The notes below the pieces were generated by a model. That model worked only from the letters and a program-made list of their open reading frames with translations. It had not been told where the DNA came from and ran no database searches. A program made the position numbers and the translations under genes. Positions 1-5,448 of a stretch of DNA of 5,448 nucleotides are shown in pieces. The DNA is taken from NCBI GenBank assembly GCA_029287305.1, contig JARFRJ010000220.1:1-5448 (forward strand), read 5' to 3'. Origin of the DNA: Hyphomonas sp. GTDB taxonomy: Bacteria; Pseudomonadota; Alphaproteobacteria; Caulobacterales; Hyphomonadaceae. The stretch's first letter is position 1. Each line of letters opens with the position of its first letter.

Positions 1-42
1 ATACTGGGCTGCGTGGTAAGTTCGGTACCTCTCAGAGCCCCA

Positions 43-450
43 CTATTCAGCCAGCCAAAGCCGCAATCGCATACCCAGTTCGGTCGCGTATCCCATACCC
101 GCATGGCTGATGTCGCCAGACGTGTCCACAATGAAAGTAGCCGGCACACCACTGACACCCCAGCTGCGCGCGATCTCACCGTCCTCATCCATCAGGACCG
201 GCATCACCAGGCCTTGCTCGATTAGATATGCATTGATCTCTTCGGCCGAGCCCGATGTGGTCGCGACGGTCATCACCGGCAGGTCAGCCGCGATACTGGC
301 GATACTGTCCTGTTCTACCCGGCAGACCGGACACCAGCTGGCCCAGAAATGCACCAGAAACGGCCCCTCTGCCGGATCGAGTTGATACGGGCTGCCGTCG
401 GCAAGATGGCCGACCAGTGACGGGGCCGGCCCCTTGACCAGGTTCCGGGC
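43..450 (-). CDS. Thioredoxin-fold protein disulfide oxidoreductase (DsbE/TlpA/ScsD-like), 5'-truncated
   Basis: Probable envelope thiol-disulfide oxidoreductase of the TlpA/DsbE/ScsD group, whose members act on cysteines of exported proteins or in cytochrome c maturation. About 135 residues are readable leftwards from the junction to a TAG stop at 45-43. Numbering from the codon at 450-448, there is an entry motif GPAPSLVG (7-14), a strand leading into the redox site WCPVC (39-43), and the cis-proline loop GVPATF (Pro at 103), followed by the last strand and helix. The thioredoxin domain thus looks complete. The N-terminal signal or membrane anchor usual in this family is missing. In this frame no ATG, GTG or TTG occurs between the internal GTG at 354-352, which lies just before the active site and is not a credible start, and the upstream in-frame stop at 624-622. 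The gene therefore lost its 5' end at the junction with cpaC. It is more GC-rich than the pilus genes. The family call is firm; the exact subfamily and substrate are unknown. Confidence 0.8.
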   Translation of the reverse strand, partial: ARNLVKGPAPSLVGHLADGSPYQLDPAEGPFLVHFWASWCPVCRVEQDSIASIAADLPVMTVATTSGSAEEINAYLIEQGLVMPVLMDEDGEIARSWGVSGVPATFIVDTSGDISHAGMGYATELGMRLRLWLAE

Positions 451-453
451 CTG
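430..453. other. Junction between two head-to-head 5'-truncated genes
   Basis: Rightwards from about 442 the plus strand reads as secretin C-terminus (VPGLKNVPVLGALF). Leftwards from about 450 the minus strand reads as the start of a thioredoxin domain (RNLVKGPAPSL). The two recognisable readings overlap by only a few codons, so the breakpoint cannot be placed more exactly than this interval. A plus-strand stop in the cpaC frame at 418-420 rules out a continuous secretin further left. GC content changes sharply here. It may be a genomic deletion or inversion end point, or an artificial join between unrelated contigs. The sequence alone does not decide. Confidence 0.7.
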
Positions 454-711
454 AAAAATGTCCCCGTACTTGGCGCTTTGTTTCGCTCGCGTGACTTTGT
501 GAATGAAGAAACAGAGCTTGTGATTATCGTCACCCCATATCTGGTTGATCCAGCCGCTCCAAGTGAATTTAAAACCCCGGATGCGGGCTTTGTCAGCGCC
601 AGCGACAGTAAAACCATCCTTTTAGGCAAGTTGAACGCCATGTATGGCGATGCGGACAAGCCGGTTCAATCAGAGCAATATTCAGCGCCTATCGGCTTTA
701 TCGAGGAATAG
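442..711 (+). CDS. cpaC: CpaC (RcpA family) pilus secretin, C-terminal fragment
   Basis: C-terminal end of the outer-membrane secretin that forms the exit channel of Tad/Flp pili. About 89 residues remain, whereas family members usually have around 450-550. The fragment has the end of the secretin core, with VPVLGALFRSRDF (codons 460-498) and the strand-forming ELVIIVTPYLVDP. The tail that follows is typical of alphaproteobacterial CpaC (ASDSKTILLGKLN, then PIGFIEE at the end). The BON and N-domain regions, the signal peptide and most of the beta-barrel region are missing. The frame is closed by a TGA at 418-420, and no ATG lies between that stop and the core, so this piece cannot be expressed as a secretin from here. 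Its TAG stop (709-711) overlaps the ribosome binding site of cpaD, as expected for a cpaCD gene pair. Identity is well supported; the truncation coincides with the thioredoxin junction. Confidence 0.88.
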   Translation, partial: VPGLKNVPVLGALFRSRDFVNEETELVIIVTPYLVDPAAPSEFKTPDAGFVSASDSKTILLGKLNAMYGDADKPVQSEQYSAPIGFIEE

Positions 712-714
712 GAG
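710..714 (+). promoter_or_regulatory. Ribosome binding site of cpaD
   Basis: AGGAG lies 6 nt before the ATG at 721 and shares two bases with the TAG stop of cpaC. Ribosomes ending cpaC therefore stop directly on the cpaD initiation region, which suggests coupled translation. Confidence 0.75.
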
Positions 715-720
715 ACCCCC

Positions 721-1395
721 ATGAAAAAGCAATATTTTACATTTTCAGCCCTTATGATGAGTATGTGCACCGCCTTGGCTTCCTGCGCCTCTAGCGTTCC
801 TTATGAAGTGGCGAGCAAAAGCCCGCTGGAGCGCATTCCAATGAATGTTGCTGAACAGGTTGAAATCTTGGAGATTTTTCTGGACCCGAATGCCAGCCAA
901 ATTACCTTGTATGACCGTCGGCTGATCCATGATTTCTTTCGAACCTATAAGGATCGTGGCCACGGACCCGTTCAAATGGTGCTGCCCGAAGGTACAGAAA
1001 ATCAACAATATGCGGTCAGCGCTGTCGCTGAAGCGCGCGCCATCGCCTATAATGCCGGTGTCTCCTATGAAATGATTTCTGGCGGCGCGCGTTATGATGG
1101 ACGCCCGAGCATTGTGATGTCGTTCGTGACTTATAGAGCGATCAAGCCAGATTGCCCGGATTTCACGCAAATCGATGCCTCCTATACAGGCTCAAATGAA
1201 GCTATGCCGAACCTTGGCTGCGCGCTGCGGACAAATATAGCCGCGATGATTGCTGATCCAGCCGACCTGCTCGGCCAGCGTCCCCTTGACCCAACCGATA
1301 CATTGCGACGTCAGAGCGTGATTGAAAATTACCGCGCTGGCGAGCCAACCGCAGCGAGCCGAAATGAAGGCGAGTCCGGAATCATTACGGAATAA
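721..1395 (+). CDS. cpaD: CpaD pilus assembly lipoprotein
   Basis: A 224-residue protein of the CpaD family, a lipoprotein of the Tad/Cpa pilus thought to work with the secretin CpaC at the outer membrane. The N-terminus is a lipoprotein signal peptide: MKKQ, a hydrophobic stretch, then the lipobox LASC with the lipidated cysteine at residue 22. The central part (about 40-140) is the soluble domain, including VQMVLPEG (84-91) and the Ala-rich helix AVSAVAEARAIAYNAGV. The C-terminal third holds the family block GCALRTNIAAMIADPADLLG (166-185) followed by a Pro/Asp-rich segment and a polar tail. Cys145 and Cys167 remain in the mature protein and could form a disulfide; this is inferred from spacing only. 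The start is fixed by the AGGAG site and the signal peptide. It is the first intact pilus gene in the window and is followed 33 nt later by the preferred cpaE start. No transcription terminator is visible on either side. Confidence 0.92.
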   Translation: MKKQYFTFSALMMSMCTALASCASSVPYEVASKSPLERIPMNVAEQVEILEIFLDPNASQITLYDRRLIHDFFRTYKDRGHGPVQMVLPEGTENQQYAVSAVAEARAIAYNAGVSYEMISGGARYDGRPSIVMSFVTYRAIKPDCPDFTQIDASYTGSNEAMPNLGCALRTNIAAMIADPADLLGQRPLDPTDTLRRQSVIENYRAGEPTAASRNEGESGIITE

Positions 1396-1417
1396 GCCCG
1401 AACGCATTTTCTCATGG

Positions 1418-1422
1418 AAGGA
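1418..1422 (+). promoter_or_regulatory. Ribosome binding site that selects the cpaE start at 1429
   Basis: AAGGA, within GGAAGGA at 1416-1422, lies 6 nt before the ATG at 1429. It sits inside the sequence that would be coding if the earlier in-frame ATG at 1414 were used. The bases before 1414 (GCATTTTCTC) contain no Shine-Dalgarno-like match. Confidence 0.75.
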
Positions 1423-1428
1423 TATGAC

Positions 1429-2727
1429 ATGACCAATGATGGTAGATCTTTTATCGAAAAGTCATCACAAATGGGGCAGAGCTCAACCTTGCCCTCAGGC
1501 TTTGAGAGCAGAACGAACGCGGCTGATTTTAGTGGCGGCGACAGAACCATTCCGGCCATTTCTATCAAAGTGTTCTATGAACGCTCGGAGACGGCCCAGA
1601 TTGTTAAAACGGCGGCCAGTGACCGTCGCATGAAACAGGCAAGCCTGGAATGTATCGCGGGCGGGCTTTCGACAGCGATTGAATATCTAAGCGCCAATAT
1701 CACGCCTAATCTTTTGATTATAGAATCAAATTTGCCATCGAATGAAATGCTTACGCAAATCGACATTCTGGCACAGTATTGTGATTCAGATGTTGAGATT
1801 ATGGTGATTGGCGCGGTGAATGATATCGTTCTCTATCGCGAATTGATGGCGCGCGGGGTCAGTGAATATCTTGTCCCGCCTTTGCAGCCTTTGCAGCTTT
1901 TACGTGCGATTTCCAAACTGTTCTCAAACCCGGAAACACCGTTTCTCGGTCGCTCTATCGCAACCATCGGAGCAAAAGGCGGCGTCGGCTCATCAACTAT
2001 TGCTCATAATCTGGCCTGGGCCATTGCTGAGAACATAAAACTTAATACAACTTTGATGGACCTTGATCTGTCTTTTGGAACAACCGCATTGGATTTCAAT
2101 CGAGATGGACCGCAAAGCGTGGCCGATGCCTTATTGGCACCAGAACGCGCCGATCAAGCCATTATAGCGCGTCTTTTAACGCCAGCGACGGAGCGATTAT
2201 CCCTGTTCACCGCCCCGGCAACTGTCTCACAAGAGTTTGACATTTCCCCAGAGGCTTTCGATACGGTGATCCAAGCGGTGCGAAATACCGTCTCACATCT
2301 TGTTCTGGATTTGCCGCATAGCTGGAATAGCTGGGTCAAGGACAGCCTTGTCAGTGCGGATGAAGTGATCCTAGTTTGTCAACCGGATCTTGCCTCATTG
2401 CGCAATGGAAAGAATTTGATTGATCGGCTGAAAAGCGAACGGCCAAATGACTCAGCCCCGCATCTTGTGATGAACATGGTCGGCATTCCCAAACGCCCTG
2501 AAGTCCCTTTAAAAGACTTTGCGACGGCGATCGGGGTCCAGCCAACACTGGTCATTCCTTATGATCCGACCGTCTTTGGCACGGCGACCAATAATGGACA
2601 AATGATTTCAGAGTATCAACCAGAGAGCAAATCAGCCCTGCTTATGGATGAACTGGCCGGCCTTATGACAGGCAAGACTGCGCAAACTGAAAAGAAGTCT
2701 TTCTTGCAAAAACTTCTGCGTCGCTAA
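1429..2727 (+). CDS. cpaE: CpaE (TadZ family) ParA/MinD-like pilus localisation protein
   Basis: A 432-residue member of the CpaE/TadZ family, cytoplasmic P-loop proteins of the ParA/MinD type that help place the Tad pilus machine, often at a pole. Counting from the ATG at 1429, residues 1-40 are a polar, probably flexible lead. Residues about 45-165 resemble a response-regulator receiver fold. The strand that normally carries the phosphorylated Asp reads LLIIES, with Glu99 in that place, so this is probably a degenerate receiver. The ATPase domain starts near 176 with the deviant Walker A KGGVGSST (183-190). Asp211 and Asp213 follow in MDLDLSFG, and the Walker B-like strand is HLVLDLPH (Asp294). 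The KGG lysine is present, but the usual GK lysine is replaced by Ser, so ATP hydrolysis may be weak or absent. The C-terminus is basic (KKSFLQKLLRR). An ATG at 1414 would add five residues but has no ribosome binding site. The gene lies 20 nt before cpaF. Confidence 0.92.
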   Translation: MTNDGRSFIEKSSQMGQSSTLPSGFESRTNAADFSGGDRTIPAISIKVFYERSETAQIVKTAASDRRMKQASLECIAGGLSTAIEYLSANITPNLLIIESNLPSNEMLTQIDILAQYCDSDVEIMVIGAVNDIVLYRELMARGVSEYLVPPLQPLQLLRAISKLFSNPETPFLGRSIATIGAKGGVGSSTIAHNLAWAIAENIKLNTTLMDLDLSFGTTALDFNRDGPQSVADALLAPERADQAIIARLLTPATERLSLFTAPATVSQEFDISPEAFDTVIQAVRNTVSHLVLDLPHSWNSWVKDSLVSADEVILVCQPDLASLRNGKNLIDRLKSERPNDSAPHLVMNMVGIPKRPEVPLKDFATAIGVQPTLVIPYDPTVFGTATNNGQMISEYQPESKSALLMDELAGLMTGKTAQTEKKSFLQKLLRR

Positions 2728-2735
2728 GAGTAGTA

Positions 2736-2740
2736 AAGGA
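2736..2740 (+). promoter_or_regulatory. Ribosome binding site of cpaF
   Basis: AAGGA (within AAAGGA) lies 7 nt before the ATG at 2748, in the 20-nt gap after cpaE. It supports that start for a protein whose N-terminus is variable in the family. Confidence 0.7.
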
Positions 2741-2747
2741 ATAAATT

Positions 2748-4283
2748 ATGGCTTTTGGAAAACGTCCTGCGGGGCAGGTCAACCAGGCTCCGGTAAATAA
2801 TACGCCCGGCCTGGCACATATGCCGACACCAGAACCCCAGGCAAGACCTCACAATCCTGCGCCGGAGGCAAGGCAAGCTGTTCCGGCGGATATTTCTGCG
2901 TCCGCTAAGGCGGATATATCTGGCGCGCAAACGGCTTCAGCCTCTGCGCTGATCGCGGCAATGAGCAAGCCTGAACAATATGTTGAGCCTGTCAAAAGCC
3001 ATAGCGATGAATATTACCGGACCAAGGAGACGATTTACAATACTTTGTTGGACACGATAGATCTTGGCCAATTGGCGCAGGTTGACGCTGTTGAAGCCCG
3101 CCAGGAAATTCGAGAAATCATTACTGAAATCATCACGATCAAAAATGTGGTCATGTCCCTGACAGAGCAGGAGATAATCCTAGAGGACATCTGTAATGAC
3201 GTGCTCGGATTTGGGCCTTTAGAGCCTTTATTGGCCCGCGATGACATTGCTGATATTATGGTCAATGGCGCGAACACAACATATATTGAAGTTGACGGGA
3301 AAATACAGCGCACCAATATCCGCTTTCGTGACAATGCAGAGCTGATGAATATCTGTCAGCGCATTGTCTCCCAAGTGGGTCGCCGCGTTGATGAATCCAG
3401 CCCGGTCTGTGATGCCCGCCTGATGGACGGCTCCCGGGTCAATGTGATCGCCCCGCCTTTGGCCATTGACGGTCCCACCCTGACCATTCGTAAGTTTAAA
3501 AAGGACAAATTACGCCTTGATGATCTGGTTAAGTTCGGGTCGATTTCACCGGCAGGCTCCCGATTGCTGAGCATTCTTGGCCATTCACGCTGTAACATCC
3601 TGATCTCAGGCGGAACCGGTTCAGGTAAGACAACGCTGTTGAATTGCCTGACCGCCTTTATTGATCCAAGCGAGCGGGTGATCACATGTGAAGATTCGGC
3701 GGAATTGCAATTGCAGCAGCCGCATGTCGTTCGCCTTGAAACCCGCCCCCCTAATATTGAAGGCAGCGGCGAGGTTACCATGCGTGATCTTGTTAAAAAC
3801 TGTCTGCGGATGCGCCCTGAAAGAATTATTGTCGGTGAGGTCCGGGGACCGGAAGCCTTTGACCTGCTGCAAGCCATGAATACAGGCCATGATGGGTCTA
3901 TGGGCACGCTGCACGCCAACTCCCCGCGAGAGGCCTTGTCGCGTGTGGAATCAATGATCACAATGGGTGGGTTCTCTTTGCCACAGCGAACCATTCGGGA
4001 AATGATTGTCGGCTCAATTGATGTGATTGTGCAAGCCTCGCGCCTGCGCGATGGCTCACGGCGAATTATCAACATCACCGAAGTTATGGGCTTGGAAGGC
4101 GATACAATTATTCTGCAGGATATCGTTACGTATGAAGTCAAAGGCGAAGATGCGGACGGAAAGTTGATCGGGGAACATCGCGGCACTGGTATCGGGCGTC
4201 CGAGATTTTGGGAACGTGCCCGTTACTTTAATCTTGAAGCCGCTTTAGGCCAAGCACTCGACGAATTAGAGGGCCATGTATGA
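2748..4283 (+). CDS. cpaF: CpaF (TadA family) pilus assembly/secretion ATPase
   Basis: A 511-residue hexameric motor ATPase of the type II/IV secretion superfamily, which powers assembly of the Tad pilus from the cytoplasmic face of the TadB/TadC platform. Residues 1-80 are a Pro/Ala/Gln-rich low-complexity lead. The N-terminal domain runs from about 88 to 260, with GFGPLEPLL (154-162) and DIMVNG (169-174). The C-terminal ATPase domain shows the four hallmark boxes: Walker A GGTGSGKT (288-295, Lys294), the Asp box ITCEDSAEL (Glu315, Asp316), the Walker B-like IIVGEVRG (Glu364, Arg366), and the His box TGHDGSMGTLHANSP (His381, His389). All expected catalytic residues are present and the length is normal for the alphaproteobacterial branch, so it should be active. 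VirB11-type ATPases share the fold, but the pilus neighbours and the high match to the CpaF pattern settle the name. Its TGA stop overlaps the tadB start by 4 nt. Confidence 0.97.
   Translation: MAFGKRPAGQVNQAPVNNTPGLAHMPTPEPQARPHNPAPEARQAVPADISASAKADISGAQTASASALIAAMSKPEQYVEPVKSHSDEYYRTKETIYNTLLDTIDLGQLAQVDAVEARQEIREIITEIITIKNVVMSLTEQEIILEDICNDVLGFGPLEPLLARDDIADIMVNGANTTYIEVDGKIQRTNIRFRDNAELMNICQRIVSQVGRRVDESSPVCDARLMDGSRVNVIAPPLAIDGPTLTIRKFKKDKLRLDDLVKFGSISPAGSRLLSILGHSRCNILISGGTGSGKTTLLNCLTAFIDPSERVITCEDSAELQLQQPHVVRLETRPPNIEGSGEVTMRDLVKNCLRMRPERIIVGEVRGPEAFDLLQAMNTGHDGSMGTLHANSPREALSRVESMITMGGFSLPQRTIREMIVGSIDVIVQASRLRDGSRRIINITEVMGLEGDTIILQDIVTYEVKGEDADGKLIGEHRGTGIGRPRFWERARYFNLEAALGQALDELEGHV
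4268..4272 (+). promoter_or_regulatory. Ribosome binding site of tadB inside the cpaF 3' end
   Basis: AGAGG lies 7 nt before the tadB ATG at 4280, within the last codons of cpaF. Together with the ATGA start/stop overlap at 4280-4283 it indicates translational coupling of motor and platform protein. Confidence 0.65.
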
Positions 4284-5302
4284 CCCAGTCTAATCTCCTA
4301 ATTTATGGCGGCGCTGCGCTCGCCTTTATCGCTATCTTATGTCTTGGTTTTTTGTTTACAAGCAGCGAGGCGGACAGCGCAGCGCGCAAACGCGTCAAAA
4401 CGCTCAGCAAGGGCGACACGAATGGAAATGGCAAAGCCAAGCCGGGGGATGAAATTAATCTGCGGCGGCGGGAAACCCAGAAACTTCTCGCCAAATTAAA
4501 AGATGAAGAGGGTGTCAAGCGAACCGATATCTTACCCCAGGATACGGCGTCAAAAATTGCGCGGGCCGGTCTGTCCATATCACCCAGCATGTTTTGGATA
4601 TGCTCGGCTATAACAGGTCTTTTCTGCGCTTTGCTTGTCTTTATGACAGGTCTGGACAATTTGTTTATCATCAAATCCCGCACTTTAATGGCTGGGCTGG
4701 CGGGTTTGGCAGGCGGTCTGGGTCTGCCGCGCTGGGTCCTTGGGTTTCTGGAGAAAAGACGTAAACATAGGATAACCCTGCAATTTGTCGATGCTATTGA
4801 TGTCATCGTTCGGGGTGTGAAATCTGGGCTCGCTTTGAATGAATGCTTACGCATGATTGCGCGCGAGAGTCCGGCGCCTCTCGGCCCTGAATTTGTGACC
4901 TTAACGGATAATCTTTCCATGGGAATGGAATCAGAGCGGGCCTTACAAACATTTTATAAACGCCTGCCCTTACCCGAAATTAATTTCTTTGTGATTGTGC
5001 TGACAATACAAATCAAGTCCGGCGGCAATCTATCCGAAGCGCTCGGCAATCTGTCTTCGGTTATCCGACAACGGCGTTTGATGCGTGAAAAAGTCAAGGC
5101 CATGTCTTCAGAGGCCAAGGCATCGGCGATGATTATTGGCGTCCTGCCCATTGCTGTCGCGATCATGGTATATTTTACCACGCCGGACTATATCATGCTG
5201 TTGTTCACAACGGATACAGGCCATTTGTTTTTACTCATCGCCGCCACCCTGATGACGACCGGCATTATGATTATGAGAAAAATGATTAATTTTGATATGT
5301 AA
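4280..5302 (+). CDS. tadB: TadB inner-membrane platform protein (type II secretion F domain)
   Basis: A 340-residue polytopic membrane protein of the TadB family, one of the two GspF-like proteins that form the inner-membrane platform on which CpaF acts. A first membrane segment spans about 8-26. A charged cytoplasmic stretch (about 30-95, including NGNGKAKPGDE) follows. Two hydrophobic segments lie at about 104-124 and 135-155. The type II secretion F domain covers about 167-292, recognisable by LQFVDAIDVIVRGVKSGLAL, the ESPAPLGPEF segment and QIKSGGNLSEALGNLS. Two last membrane segments lie at about 282-300 and 314-333. Length and topology match the family. The start follows from the ATGA overlap with cpaF and the AGAGG site. 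Some annotations of alphaproteobacteria call this gene cpaG. A gap of 29 nt separates it from the tadC ATG. Confidence 0.93.
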   Translation: MTQSNLLIYGGAALAFIAILCLGFLFTSSEADSAARKRVKTLSKGDTNGNGKAKPGDEINLRRRETQKLLAKLKDEEGVKRTDILPQDTASKIARAGLSISPSMFWICSAITGLFCALLVFMTGLDNLFIIKSRTLMAGLAGLAGGLGLPRWVLGFLEKRRKHRITLQFVDAIDVIVRGVKSGLALNECLRMIARESPAPLGPEFVTLTDNLSMGMESERALQTFYKRLPLPEINFFVIVLTIQIKSGGNLSEALGNLSSVIRQRRLMREKVKAMSSEAKASAMIIGVLPIAVAIMVYFTTPDYIMLLFTTDTGHLFLLIAATLMTTGIMIMRKMINFDM

Positions 5303-5331
5303 TCAAAAGACGAGATAGGTTGGTATTGAGC

Positions 5332-5448
5332 ATGGAAAATATAATAGGTATTCTGACAGACCCCGCATCCCTTGCGTCTCTGCTTTTGGGCGTCGCGGTT
5401 TTTGCAACTTTCCTGACGGTCATAGCGCCCCTGTTTCAGAAAGATAAG
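5332..5448 (+). CDS. tadC: TadC inner-membrane platform protein, N-terminal part (cut by window end)
   Basis: The first 39 codons of an open frame running off the window: MENIIGILTDPASL, a hydrophobic segment at about 13-33 (LASLLLGVAVFATFLTVIAP), then LFQKDK. This resembles the N-terminal membrane segment of TadC, the second GspF-like platform protein and regular neighbour of tadB. No type II secretion F domain is visible because the window ends, so the call rests on position and this short N-terminus. The start is uncertain: the ATG at 5332 has no well-spaced Shine-Dalgarno site, while in-frame TTG codons at 5326 and 5320 lie upstream. TTG at 5326 would sit 6 nt after the weak AGG at 5317-5319. 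The CpaG/CpaH naming is also used for this pair. Confidence 0.78.
   Translation, partial: MENIIGILTDPASLASLLLGVAVFATFLTVIAPLFQKDK

Noticed and set aside
6..39. Possible terminator after the thioredoxin gene (GGGCT at 6-10 against AGCCC at 35-39, with a small inner GGTA/TACC pairing).
   Set aside because: The outer stem is only 5 bp with a long, poorly paired interior, and no T tract follows on the minus strand.
13..437. Short plus-strand open frames across the thioredoxin region that could be taken for the missing upstream part of cpaC.
   Set aside because: None has secretin motifs. The cpaC frame is closed at 418-420, and the minus strand carries the coherent WCPVC thioredoxin reading.
420..720. 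Search for an insertion sequence or phage end at the junction.
   Set aside because: No inverted repeat, target-site duplication, transposase or integrase sequence is visible near the breakpoint.
745..1170. Open frame on the minus strand opposite cpaD.
   Set aside because: It mirrors a clear lipoprotein gene and has no recognisable motif or start context.
3356..4186. Long open frame on the minus strand opposite cpaF.
   Set aside because: It lies wholly within cpaF, which has all its ATPase motifs. The antisense translation is rich in Arg and Ser, shows no domain, and has the character of a codon-bias shadow.
4303..4920. Open frame of about 205 codons on the minus strand opposite tadB.
   Set aside because: It is fully antisense to a recognisable TadB, lacks a convincing ribosome binding site, and its translation is low-complexity and Arg/Ser/Pro-rich.
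1..5448. CRISPR array, tRNA, rRNA or riboswitch.
   Set aside because: No spaced direct repeats, cloverleaf-type sequence or known RNA motif was seen. Nearly all the sequence is protein-coding with very short gaps.

Overview
The window looks like part of an alphaproteobacterial Tad/Cpa (tight adherence, Flp-type) pilus assembly operon, joined at its left edge to an unrelated reverse-strand thioredoxin-fold gene. The order cpaC-cpaD-cpaE-cpaF-tadB-tadC, a CpaD lipoprotein and a CpaE with a receiver-like N-terminus are typical of Caulobacterales, Hyphomonadaceae, Maricaulales and Rhizobiales. Sampled stretches of the pilus part have moderate GC (about 35-50%). A marine hyphomonad or maricauline lineage is therefore possible, but this is inference only.

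Layout. Positions 1-42 hold nothing I can identify. About 43-450 (minus strand) is a GC-rich DsbE/TlpA-like thioredoxin-fold protein that has its active site but no start codon. About 442-711 (plus) is only the last ~89 residues of the secretin CpaC. These two 5'-truncated genes meet head to head near 430-453, where composition also steps from roughly 64% to 49% GC. That pattern fits a rearrangement breakpoint or a chimeric assembly. Downstream, all on the plus strand and tightly packed, lie cpaD (721-1395), cpaE (best start 1429, end 2727), cpaF (2748-4283), tadB (4280-5302, 4-nt overlap with cpaF) and the first 39 codons of tadC (from 5332, cut by the window end). There is no gene-free stretch over 300 bases.

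How the genes work together. CpaC forms the outer-membrane secretin through which the pilus exits, and the lipoprotein CpaD supports it. CpaE (TadZ family) is a ParA/MinD-like protein thought to place the machine at the pole. CpaF (TadA) is the cytoplasmic motor ATPase, and TadB with TadC form the inner-membrane platform it drives. The pilin, prepilin peptidase and CpaB genes, usually upstream of cpaC, are absent. I see no previously undescribed system. The real oddity is the thioredoxin/cpaC junction.
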